From NCBI RefSeq assembly GCF_023091225.1, contig NZ_JAHWXM010000001.1, forward strand, positions 806,001 through 870,000: a stretch of 64,000 nt of DNA, given 5' to 3'. The translations under genes and the position numbers were made by a program. The stretch comes from Microbacterium galbinum. GTDB taxonomy: Bacteria > Actinomycetota > Actinomycetes > Actinomycetales > Microbacteriaceae. The first letter of the stretch is position 1. Each line of letters begins with the position of its first letter. Under the pieces are notes generated by a model. It saw only the letters and a program-made list of their open reading frames with translations, was not told where the DNA came from and searched no databases. This document shows positions 57,163 to 64,000 of this stretch, in pieces.

Positions 57163-57771
57163 TCACTCCTCGACGAACCGCCACGGGAGTCCACCGGTCA
57201 GCAGACGACCCTGCTCCCAGGCGAAGTCGTGCCCGGTATCCGTCGGGATCACGCGCGTTCGGAACAGGGCCGGTGTCGACGGCGCGGCGAGCGCGGAAGC
57301 GGCGTCGGTGACCGCGATCAAACCGTGGAGTGTCATCCACGTCGGCGGGAACAGAGACCACTCCCCCGTCGCGTGCCGTTCGAGCGCCTGTGCCGGGGTC
57401 GTCCAGGCGTACTCGACGACCTCGTCGGGCGACGGGACGGGCGTGGCAGCCGGTGCCGCAGCGAGGAAGAACCACGTCCGGATCCGCGTGGGCGCCTCGG
57501 CGGGCGGATGCCACTGCGACAACGCCGACAGACCGGCGATCTCGAGGCCGACCTCCTCCTGCGTCTCTCGGATGGCGGCGCGTCGCGCGTCGTCGATCTC
57601 CCCGGAGCCGTGTCGCCGATCGTGTTCCTCCACTTTGCCGCCCGGGAAGACCCACGCGTCCGCGAAGGAACCCCGCTCGGGCCGACGGATCATCAGCACC
57701 TCGACGCCGCCGGTCGAGTCACGCACCAGCACGGCCGTTCCGGCCACCGGAAGAGCATCGGGGGTGAGCAT
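57163..57771 (-). CDS. Nudix hydrolase
   Basis: A 202-residue pyrophosphohydrolase with the Nudix box GGKVEEHD...AAIRETQEEVGL (box interrupted by a longer loop RRHGSGEIDDARR), as in the CoA-diphosphatase-like/NUDT19-type proteins. The substrate is unknown. TAGGGT lies six bases before ATG 57771. Confidence 0.88.
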   Translation of the reverse strand: MLTPDALPVAGTAVLVRDSTGGVEVLMIRRPERGSFADAWVFPGGKVEEHDRRHGSGEIDDARRAAIRETQEEVGLEIAGLSALSQWHPPAEAPTRIRTWFFLAAAPAATPVPSPDEVVEYAWTTPAQALERHATGEWSLFPPTWMTLHGLIAVTDAASALAAPSTPALFRTRVIPTDTGHDFAWEQGRLLTGGLPWRFVEE

Positions 57772-57780
57772 CCCCTCACC

Positions 57781-59010
57781 CTACGACGATGCGCCCACCA
57801 GGGCAGCGGAGCGACGAGCCTCGACGCGGTACGAGAGCAGAGCGATCAGCAGACCGGCGATCGCGAGCACGGCACCGGTCCACGCGGGAGCCGTGAAGCC
57901 CCAGCCGACGGCGATCACGACGCCACCCAGGAACGCCCCGAGGCTGTTGCCGATGTTCAGCGCGGAGTGGTTCATGGCCGCGGCGATCGACTGATTGTCT
58001 TCGGCGACGTCCATGAGACGGGTCTGGATCGTCGGGCTCAGCACCGACGACACGAAGCCGACGATGAGCACCAAGAGGCTCAGCGAGATGATCCAGAACG
58101 AGAACACGGCGAGCAGGGCGAAGACGACCGCCATCGCCGCGAGTCCGAACAGCAGCGTGCGCCGCAGATCGATGTCGGCGAGATGACCGCCCACGAGGTT
58201 TCCGACCGTCATGCCGATGCCCATGAGCACCAGAACGATCGGCACCACCCACTCCGGTGACCCGGCCACCTCGGTCACCAACGGGGCGATGTAGCTGTAC
58301 ACGGCGAAGAACCCGCCGAAGCCGATCGCGCCGATGCCCAGAGTGAACCAGACCTGCCGGATGCGGAAGACGCCCAGTTCCTGACGCATCGTCCGGCCGG
58401 GGGAACCCGGGTGCTCGGGCACGAAGAACACGATGCAGATCGTCGCGAGGGCGAAGACGAGGGCGACGACGCCGAACGCGGCGCGCCATCCCCAGGCCTG
58501 GCCGAGGAAGGTGCCGAGCGGAACCCCGACGACGTTCGCGACCGTGAGGCCGGTGAGGATGAAGGCGACGCCCTTGGCGCGGTTGCCCGGCCCCATGACG
58601 TCGGCCGCGACGAGAGCGCCGATGCCGAAGTAGGCCCCGTGCGGGAGGCCGGCGAGGAAGCGCGACGCCCCGACCAGCTCGAACGTCGGCAGCACCACGG
58701 TGAGGGCGTTGAAGACCGTGAGCGCGATCGCCAGGACGATCATGACGCGGTGCCGCGGGAAGCGCGCGACGAAACCGGCGATGGTCGGCGCGCCCACCAC
58801 GACGCCGAGCGCATACAGCGAGATGAGCCATCCGGCCTGGCTCAGCGCATCCTCCTGGCTCGAGGCCCAGAGGGAGGGAAGCAGGTCGGAGGCGATGTTC
58901 GGGAGCAGGCCCATGACGACGAACTCGGTCATGCCGATGCCGAAACTGCCGATGGCGAGAGAGAGGAGCGCCCTCTTCGCCGCACCCCTCGATTCAGTCG
59001 AGGGATTCAC
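57781..59010 (-). CDS. Major facilitator transporter, AraJ/NepI type
   Basis: Twelve-helix MFS efflux protein of 409 residues. SLAIGSFGIGMTEFVVMGLL in helix 1 and AGLPHGAYFGIGALVAADVM in helix 4 are typical of the DHA12 drug/purine efflux group. GTG start at 59010, with its own -10 TAGGCT overlapping the stop codon of the AraC-family gene. Ten bases separate the genes, so the AraC-type protein is its likely regulator. Confidence 0.92.
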   Translation of the reverse strand: MNPSTESRGAAKRALLSLAIGSFGIGMTEFVVMGLLPNIASDLLPSLWASSQEDALSQAGWLISLYALGVVVGAPTIAGFVARFPRHRVMIVLAIALTVFNALTVVLPTFELVGASRFLAGLPHGAYFGIGALVAADVMGPGNRAKGVAFILTGLTVANVVGVPLGTFLGQAWGWRAAFGVVALVFALATICIVFFVPEHPGSPGRTMRQELGVFRIRQVWFTLGIGAIGFGGFFAVYSYIAPLVTEVAGSPEWVVPIVLVLMGIGMTVGNLVGGHLADIDLRRTLLFGLAAMAVVFALLAVFSFWIISLSLLVLIVGFVSSVLSPTIQTRLMDVAEDNQSIAAAMNHSALNIGNSLGAFLGGVVIAVGWGFTAPAWTGAVLAIAGLLIALLSYRVEARRSAALVGASS

Positions 59011-59019
59011 CGGTCCAGC

Positions 59020-59805
59020 CTACCGGCCCGCCGACGGCCCGAAGGCACCGGGGGTCGTCCCGAGCACGCGCCGGAAGTGTCGCGTGAGATGGGCCTGATC
59101 GTGGAACCCGGCCTGCGCCGCGGCGTCGGACGGTCGGATGCCGTCGACCAGGAGCCTTCGCGCGAGATCGATGCGTCGGCTCAGCACGTACTGATGCGGC
59201 GCGATGCCGTACGTGCGCGTGAAGGAACGCGTCAGATGGCTCGGATGCGCTCCCCATGCGGTGGCGATCTCGGAGAGGGTGAAGGACTCCGTGAAACGAT
59301 CCTCGATGAGCGCCCGGAGGCGGCGAGCGAGCGGCGTGTCGCGAGAGGCAACGGTCGATGACCCGAGATGGGCGAGGATGCGCCCTCTCAGCGCGAGCGT
59401 CCACTGCTCGGCGGCGAGCAGGTCACCGGGCAGGGCGAGTGCGGCGTGGATGCGTCGCGCCGCCGCCGTCGCTCGCGGGTCGCGCACCGTCGGGTGGACG
59501 ACCGACCTGCCCACCGCCTCGGCGGGGAGCCACGCCGGATCGAAGTACACGACACGTTTGCGATAGATGCGACCGTCCACGGTCGAACGCCCGTCGTGCG
59601 GGACGCCCGGGGGCAGCAGCGTCACCGCACCCGGCGCGGCGATGTGCGACGAACGATCGAGACCGTAGGCGACCGCTCCCTCGTCCACGAGCATCGCCGT
59701 CCAGACGTCGTGGGCGTGAAGCGGGTACGCGTGCTCGAAGGAGGCGTGATACACCTCCCGCACCGCGGGCACCGCGGGATGCCAGGCGTGCACGCGATCG
59801 ACCAT
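59020..59805 (-). CDS. AraC-family transcriptional regulator
   Basis: A 261-residue regulator with an N-terminal cupin-like sensor (YPLHAHDVWTAMLVDEGAVA, TLLPPGVPHDGR) and a C-terminal double helix-turn-helix (FTLSEIATAWGAHPSHLTRS, AAQAGFHDQAHLTRHFRR). TACGTT lies six bases before ATG 59805. It is divergent from the DUF2000 gene (48 bases) and adjacent to the MFS gene; both are probable targets. Confidence 0.93.
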   Translation of the reverse strand: MVDRVHAWHPAVPAVREVYHASFEHAYPLHAHDVWTAMLVDEGAVAYGLDRSSHIAAPGAVTLLPPGVPHDGRSTVDGRIYRKRVVYFDPAWLPAEAVGRSVVHPTVRDPRATAAARRIHAALALPGDLLAAEQWTLALRGRILAHLGSSTVASRDTPLARRLRALIEDRFTESFTLSEIATAWGAHPSHLTRSFTRTYGIAPHQYVLSRRIDLARRLLVDGIRPSDAAAQAGFHDQAHLTRHFRRVLGTTPGAFGPSAGR

Positions 59806-59853
59806 GCAAGAAACGTACAAGACGCCGCGGGCTTCCGGCGCGATCGTGGATAC

Positions 59854-60309
59854 ATGACCACCGCACTGCCGACGAGCACCCCCGCTGAACAGACCGCCCG
59901 CTTCGACACGAAGGTCGTCGTCCTCCTCGGCGACGACCTCGCCGCCTGGCAGGAGCTCAACGTGACCGCTTTCCTGATCTCCGGCATCACCGTGAGTGCA
60001 CCCGATCTCACCGGCGGACCCTACCGCGACCGCGACGGCACGACTTATCTGCCGATGCTGCGTCAGCCCGTGCTCGTCATGACCGGGAACTCCGATCTCC
60101 TGCGCTCGGTTCGCGATCGTGCCTCCTCCCGAGACGATGTCGCGCTCGCGGTCTACACCCGCGAGCTCTTCGCGACAGGGCACGACGATGCCAATCGCGC
60201 CGCCGTCGCGGCCGTCGCAACGGCCGACCTCGATCTCGTGGGGCTCGCGCTCCGGGGTCCGCGCAACGCCGTCGACCGCATGCTCAAGGGCGCCCGCATG
60301 CACGCCTGA
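59854..60309 (+). CDS. DUF2000 protein
   Basis: A 151-residue protein of the DUF2000 family, whose fold resembles peptidyl-tRNA hydrolase 2: FDTKVVVLLGDDLAAWQELN, then LRQPVLVMTGNSDLLR. Function is unknown. Divergently linked to the AraC-family regulator, an arrangement suggesting control by it (inference). GATCGT six bases before the ATG is a weak -10. Confidence 0.8.
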   Translation: MTTALPTSTPAEQTARFDTKVVVLLGDDLAAWQELNVTAFLISGITVSAPDLTGGPYRDRDGTTYLPMLRQPVLVMTGNSDLLRSVRDRASSRDDVALAVYTRELFATGHDDANRAAVAAVATADLDLVGLALRGPRNAVDRMLKGARMHA

Positions 60310-60323
60310 ACGACGTGTGCGTT

Positions 60324-60635
60324 CTACTCGGCCTCGTCGATCGCACGCTCGAGACGCTCGATCTTGCCGTCGAGCTCGCCGGTGAAGCCGGGGCGGATAT
60401 CGGCCTTGAGCACCAAGGACACGCGCGAGCCGAAGGGCATGACCGCCTCGGTGGCGCGTTTGACGACGTCCATCACGGTGTCCCAGTCGGGGCCCTCGAT
60501 CTCAGTGAACATACTCGTCGTCCGGTGCGGCAGCCCGGACTCGCGGACGACGCGCACGGCGGCGGCCACGGCGACGTGGACGGAGCCGTCTTCGCGGCCG
60601 GTGCCGGAGGGAGCGACGGAGAAGGCGATCAGCAT
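60324..60635 (-). CDS. MTH1187/YkoF-family thiamine-binding protein
   Basis: A 103-residue ferredoxin-like protein, start ATG 60633-60635, with FSVAPSG near the N-terminus and TTSMFTEIEGPDWDTVMDVV, typical of the family found with thiamine/HMP genes. Ligand inferred by family. It is 38 bases after the alpha/beta hydrolase and probably ends the nnrD operon. GAGG lies six bases before the start. Confidence 0.82.
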   Translation of the reverse strand: MLIAFSVAPSGTGREDGSVHVAVAAAVRVVRESGLPHRTTSMFTEIEGPDWDTVMDVVKRATEAVMPFGSRVSLVLKADIRPGFTGELDGKIERLERAIDEAE

Positions 60636-60673
60636 GGGGAACCTCGTGTCTCTTCGATGGCGGTGTGCGGGTC

Positions 60674-61519
60674 TCAGCGGGTCGCCGTCGCCCAGGGATC
60701 GATGACCCGACGGAAGGCCGCCGGCTGCTCGACCCACGGGTAGTGCCCGGCATCGGAGATCATCGCGAGTCGTGCGCCGAGCTGCTCGGCGTAGGCGCGG
60801 ACGGGCGCGACGCCGGTGAGGATGTCGAGCGCACCGCCGGCGATGAGGGTCGGCGGCAGCGGCGCGCGGAGGATCCTCTCCCGGGCATCGGCGGGGATGC
60901 CGTCGAACCACGCCGTGGAGGCGGCGAGCGACATCCCGCCCACCGGCGCGTGGGACCTCTCGCGCTCGGTCCAGTGCCCATAGCCCGCCGGTTGCTCGCG
61001 CTCCCACGCTCGCTGGAACGCCTCTTCATCGGTGGGGTCCGGGCCGAGCATCGAGGCGAAGGCCTGCGCGACCTCGGGCTCTTCGCGATCCGCGACGAGC
61101 CCGGCGCCGTCGTATTCGACGCCGCTCAGCCACGTGGACGGCGGGGTGATCAGCGCGAGCGAACGAACGCGTTCGGGGTGCTGAGTCGCGAGCGACAGCG
61201 CCAGCCGCGTACCCGCGGAGTGCGCCAGCACGTCGGCGCTGTCGAGTCCGAGTCGGTCGAGTGCGGCGACGGCATCCGCTGCGTCGTTCCACCAGCCCCA
61301 CGACGTCCCCCCGGTTTTCGACGTGCCGCGGACGTGCAGGATCGCCAACGGCCGGATATCCGCGAGCCCGGCGAGATCCCCGAGGTACTCGGGGTCCCGG
61401 CACGGGCCTCCGGGGAGGACGACGAGGGGAAGCCCGTCCGAGTCACCGAGAAGGGTGATCCGGATCTCTCGTCCGTCCGCCGCCTGCGCGACCACTGCTT
61501 CTGCCACACGATGCATCAT
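60674..61519 (-). CDS. Alpha/beta hydrolase (proline iminopeptidase-like)
   Basis: A 281-residue hydrolase: oxyanion region LPGGPCRDPEYLGDLAG, nucleophile AHSAGTRLAL and the final His in DAGHYPWVEQP. HVRGTSKTGG matches the family resembling prolyl aminopeptidases. The substrate is unknown. Either of two adjacent ATGs (61519, 61516) could start it; it overlaps the GT87 gene. Confidence 0.85.
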   Translation of the reverse strand: MMHRVAEAVVAQAADGREIRITLLGDSDGLPLVVLPGGPCRDPEYLGDLAGLADIRPLAILHVRGTSKTGGTSWGWWNDAADAVAALDRLGLDSADVLAHSAGTRLALSLATQHPERVRSLALITPPSTWLSGVEYDGAGLVADREEPEVAQAFASMLGPDPTDEEAFQRAWEREQPAGYGHWTERERSHAPVGGMSLAASTAWFDGIPADARERILRAPLPPTLIAGGALDILTGVAPVRAYAEQLGARLAMISDAGHYPWVEQPAAFRRVIDPWATATR

Positions 61520-62754
61520 AGGCTCCGGCGTCGGTCCCTACCGTCGGCGGGCGTGCGCGCGACGGCGCGGATGCCGATCACGAGGAGGACGACGAGCAGG
61601 AGGTTGCGCACCGACAGCACCACGATCGGCAGTACCTGTCCCTGCAGCAGCGCGTCGTAGCCGAGCGGATAGACGAGGCAGGTGAGGACGCAGAGCGCGA
61701 GCACCACGACCGCGGGCAGGACCGCCCTCGCCCGGTCGAACACGAGCCAGAGGATCACGGGCGCGATCAGCCAGACCTGGAACTGCGGGGAGCCGACCTT
61801 GTTGGTCACGATGAGCGCCGCCACGAGCGAGAGCGCGAGCGGTGGGAGCAGCCGGGCGAACGCGGCCCCGCGCATCGCCTTCCAACCCGCGAGCGCGAGG
61901 ATGCCGGCGACCACCGCGACCATGACTCCGGAGAGCGCCGCGGCGACGACGTCGGCACCCGGGGCGGCGACCTGGAACGTGAGGATGTCGAAGCTGTACT
62001 CGATGCCCGCGGATCCGCCGGGGACCGCCCACAGGAAAGGCGTCGCCGCGACCGCCTCGATCTGCAGACCGCGTCCGCCCTGCTCGGTGAGGAAGCCGAA
62101 GAGATGCTCGTGCGCTCCGAGCAGCAGCAGACCGGCGATGACGGCCGTCGTCACCACCAGAGCCGCGACGATCATGCGCAGCCGACGGCGCCCGGCGATC
62201 AGTGCCGCGAGCAGCACCGCTCCGGGCCAGATCTTGATCCATGCGCCGATCGTCAGGAGGGCTGCGGCGAGCGCGGGGCGCGAGACGAGCCAGAGACCGG
62301 CGATCACGACGATCGGCAGGGTGACGGCATCCAGCCGGTATAGCGCGATCGGCCCCAGCAGCAGCAGGGCGGCGCTCCAGAACCATGCGGCGGTGCGACG
62401 CGGTGCCGACGGCGAGCGCCCGAGCAGCACGGCGAAGGCGAGCGCGTCGAGAGCGGTCACGAGGATCGCCCAGGCGACGAGGTATGCCCCGGAGACACCG
62501 AGGAGTCCGACGAACGGCACCGCCATCGCCTTCACCAGGAGGATCGGCGCGAGGGCGAGCTGCGGGTACACCCAGGTCTCGGTGATCCCGACGATCGGTC
62601 CGCCGCTCACCGCCGCCGTCGCCCAGGGTTCGTAGACGAGCACCACATCGCCCATCGGCTGGCTCGGGTAGACCCACCCCAGCCACGCGGTCAGGGCATG
62701 GATCGCGACGAAGACGACCCAGAGCGCGATGAGTCGTTCCGCGCCCTGCTTCAC
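61516..62754 (-). CDS. GT87 (DUF2029) polyprenyl-linked glycosyltransferase-like membrane protein
   Basis: Polytopic protein of 412 residues with about eleven to twelve helices, a short extracytoplasmic loop after helix 1 (SQPMGDVVLVYEPWATAAVS) carrying Asp residues as in GT-C enzymes, and FGFLTEQGGRGLQIEAVAAT, the GT87-type segment. GT87 members add mannose or arabinose from lipid donors outside the membrane. GTG start at 62754 overlaps the nnrD stop (GTGA). Confidence 0.8.
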   Translation of the reverse strand: MKQGAERLIALWVVFVAIHALTAWLGWVYPSQPMGDVVLVYEPWATAAVSGGPIVGITETWVYPQLALAPILLVKAMAVPFVGLLGVSGAYLVAWAILVTALDALAFAVLLGRSPSAPRRTAAWFWSAALLLLGPIALYRLDAVTLPIVVIAGLWLVSRPALAAALLTIGAWIKIWPGAVLLAALIAGRRRLRMIVAALVVTTAVIAGLLLLGAHEHLFGFLTEQGGRGLQIEAVAATPFLWAVPGGSAGIEYSFDILTFQVAAPGADVVAAALSGVMVAVVAGILALAGWKAMRGAAFARLLPPLALSLVAALIVTNKVGSPQFQVWLIAPVILWLVFDRARAVLPAVVVLALCVLTCLVYPLGYDALLQGQVLPIVVLSVRNLLLVVLLVIGIRAVARTPADGRDRRRSL

Positions 62755-63584
62755 GCCAGCACGTCCGCGATCGCGCGCGGCAGGGCCTGCGCGACGTCCG
62801 ACGCGACGATCGGATGCCCCGCCTCACCGTTCGCGCTCCCGGAGGCGATCCGTGCGGCGTAGCCGTGCAGCCACGCTCCCGCGGCGGCCGCCTCTTCCAG
62901 CGGAGCACCGGGGTTCGCGGCGAGCACCGCACCGAGCACTCCGCCCAGCACATCGCCCGTGCCCGCCGTGGCGAGCCAGCCGGTCCCCGCCGCGACGGCG
63001 ATCGCTCCGCCGTCGGGCGTCGCGATCAGTGTGCGTGCGCCCTTCAGCAGCACGGTGACGCCGAGCGCACGAGCGACCTCGGCGGCGCCGCCGGCGCGAT
63101 CTTCCTCGGCAGAGGCCAGACGCAGGCGCGCACGCAGTTTCGAGAACTCCCCCGCGTGGGGCGTCAGCAGCACAGGAGCGGTCGGGCGGTCGACGAGGTC
63201 GAGTGCTCCGGCGTCGACCACGACTCGGGTGCTCCCGGTCAGCAGGTCGCGCAGCGCCGCTTCTTCGTCGGCGCTGCGATGCGCGGCATCCGTCCCCGAC
63301 CCGATCACCCAGGCGTCCACCCGCGTGCGCCCGACATCGCTCCCCGTCACCGTTTCGGGACGACGAGCGAGCACGGCGTCCGACACCCGGCCGTCGCCGA
63401 CGAAGCGCACGAACCCTGCGCCGGCGCGCCACGCGGCCTCGACGCCCAGCACCGCCGCGCCGGGGTACGCCGCAGAGCCGGTGCGCAGTGCCACGACACC
63501 GCGCGAGTACTTGTCGTCGTCGGCTGACGGCACCCGGAACAACCGCGCCGTATCGCTGCGGGACCACTCGCGAACCTCGACCAT
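62751..63584 (-). CDS. nnrD: ADP-dependent NAD(P)H-hydrate dehydratase
   Basis: Repairs hydrated NAD(P)H. It is 277 residues of the YjeF C-terminal (ribokinase-like) type: LTPHAGEFSKL, LLKGARTLIATPDG and the nucleotide-binding GTGWLATAGTGDVLGGVLGA. The epimerase half (NnrE) is not fused here. TAACGT lies six bases before ATG 63584. First gene of a four-gene operon. Confidence 0.93.
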   Translation of the reverse strand: MVEVREWSRSDTARLFRVPSADDDKYSRGVVALRTGSAAYPGAAVLGVEAAWRAGAGFVRFVGDGRVSDAVLARRPETVTGSDVGRTRVDAWVIGSGTDAAHRSADEEAALRDLLTGSTRVVVDAGALDLVDRPTAPVLLTPHAGEFSKLRARLRLASAEEDRAGGAAEVARALGVTVLLKGARTLIATPDGGAIAVAAGTGWLATAGTGDVLGGVLGAVLAANPGAPLEEAAAAGAWLHGYAARIASGSANGEAGHPIVASDVAQALPRAIADVLA

Positions 63585-63640
63585 GACTCCACGTTAGTGC
63601 GACGGCCCTCGGGCCGTGCGAGCGGCGGTAGCGTCGAACG
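63585..63640. promoter_or_regulatory. Divergent leaderless promoters of nnrD and the OYE gene
   Basis: A 56-base gap holding TAACGT (minus, 63591-63596) and TAGCGT (plus, 63629-63634), each six bases before its start codon. Between them is the palindrome ACGGCCC-TC-GGGCCGT (63602-63617), a possible shared operator. Confidence 0.55.
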
Positions 63641-64000
63641 GTGAGCATTCTCTTCTCTCCCCTGAGCATCCGTTCCGTCGAGTTCCCCAACCGTCTCTGG
63701 GTGTCACCGATGTGCATGTACAGCGCGATCGACGGTGTGGTGCAGGAGTGGCATCACACGCATCTGGCGCAGTTCGCCTCCGGCGGCGCCGGTCTGATCG
63801 TCGCGGAGGCGACCGCCGTGGTTCCCGAGGGCCGCATCTCACCGCGCGACGTCGGACTCTGGAACGACGAGCAGCGCGATGCGTGGGTGCCGATCGTCCG
63901 GGCGATCCACGAGCGCGGCTCGCTCGCGGGCATCCAGCTCGCCCACGCCGGCCGCAAGGCTTCGACCTGGTGGCCCTGGGCGGAGCTGCGCGGATCTGTT
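63641..64000 (+). CDS. Old Yellow Enzyme-family NADH:flavin oxidoreductase (3' end outside window)
   Basis: The first 120 codons of an FMN ene-reductase of the YqjM/NamA type. FPNRLWVSPMCMYSA holds the cysteine that tunes flavin potential in this subgroup, and IQLAHAGRKAS is a conserved FMN/substrate segment. GTG start at 63641 with TAGCGT six bases upstream. The gene runs off the right edge. Confidence 0.93.
   Translation, partial: MSILFSPLSIRSVEFPNRLWVSPMCMYSAIDGVVQEWHHTHLAQFASGGAGLIVAEATAVVPEGRISPRDVGLWNDEQRDAWVPIVRAIHERGSLAGIQLAHAGRKASTWWPWAELRGSV

Overview
The window is one contiguous piece of a high-GC actinobacterial chromosome. Gene content and the gene order argS-lysA-hom-thrB-rho-prfA-prmC-sua5-wecA-atpBEFHAGD point to Actinomycetota, and protein flavour and compactness suggest Microbacteriaceae, probably Microbacterium or a close relative (inference; no 16S is present). 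No insertion sequence, prophage, CRISPR array or integrase is visible, and no stretch longer than 300 bases lacks a gene.

Layout. 1-9663 (minus): F1Fo ATP synthase operon (atpD cut by the window edge) preceded by an AtpI-like protein, a WecA-type transferase, Sua5 and PrmC. 9764-11276 (plus): cysK-cysE, set between prmC and prfA. 11283-22352: small membrane protein, prfA, rho, thrB, hom, lysA, an LmeA-like protein and argS on the minus strand, plus a YihY-type membrane protein on the plus strand. 22423-29768: SGNH hydrolase, tRNA-Arg(CCG), a CmtR-like metal sensor with a metal P-type ATPase, and a divergent iron-siderophore ABC importer with an IdeR-type box. 29849-40099: VOC protein, treS-mak trehalose/maltose-1-phosphate genes, a zinc-ribbon GIY-YIG-like protein, a K+-channel-like protein, ohrR-ohr-reductase, RidA, DUF1304, a CPBP protein, trmB and DUF3097. 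40190-47201: a TPM-domain protein with a leader peptide, PspA, an arginase-fold protein, a second IdeR-box gene (SIP domain), a tyrosine phosphatase with an AhpD-like protein, and an alpha/beta hydrolase. 47307-52235: five-gene peptide/nickel-type ABC importer. 52229-64000: GNAT, ung-SDR, the methionine genes metY-metX, Nudix, MFS, AraC, DUF2000, a four-gene operon (nnrD, GT87, hydrolase, thiamine-binding) and the start of an Old Yellow Enzyme gene.

Themes. Sulfur and aspartate-family metabolism is concentrated here (cysK/cysE, lysA/hom/thrB, metY/metX), with thrC absent from its usual place. Genes in operons are tightly coupled through ATGA or GTGA overlaps. The strongest non-annotation signal is promoter architecture: at more than twenty transcription-unit starts a TANNNT-like hexamer lies 6 (sometimes 7) bases before the start codon, the pattern expected of leaderless mRNAs. 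Several operators (metal sensor, IdeR, OhrR, a 40-bp palindrome before ridA) overlap these start-proximal -10 elements. One such signal drives an 11-codon leader ORF that ends inside the start codon of the TPM gene. I found no clearly new multi-gene system; the best candidates for novelty are that leader ORF, the atpB CTG start, and the start-codon-overlapping operators.
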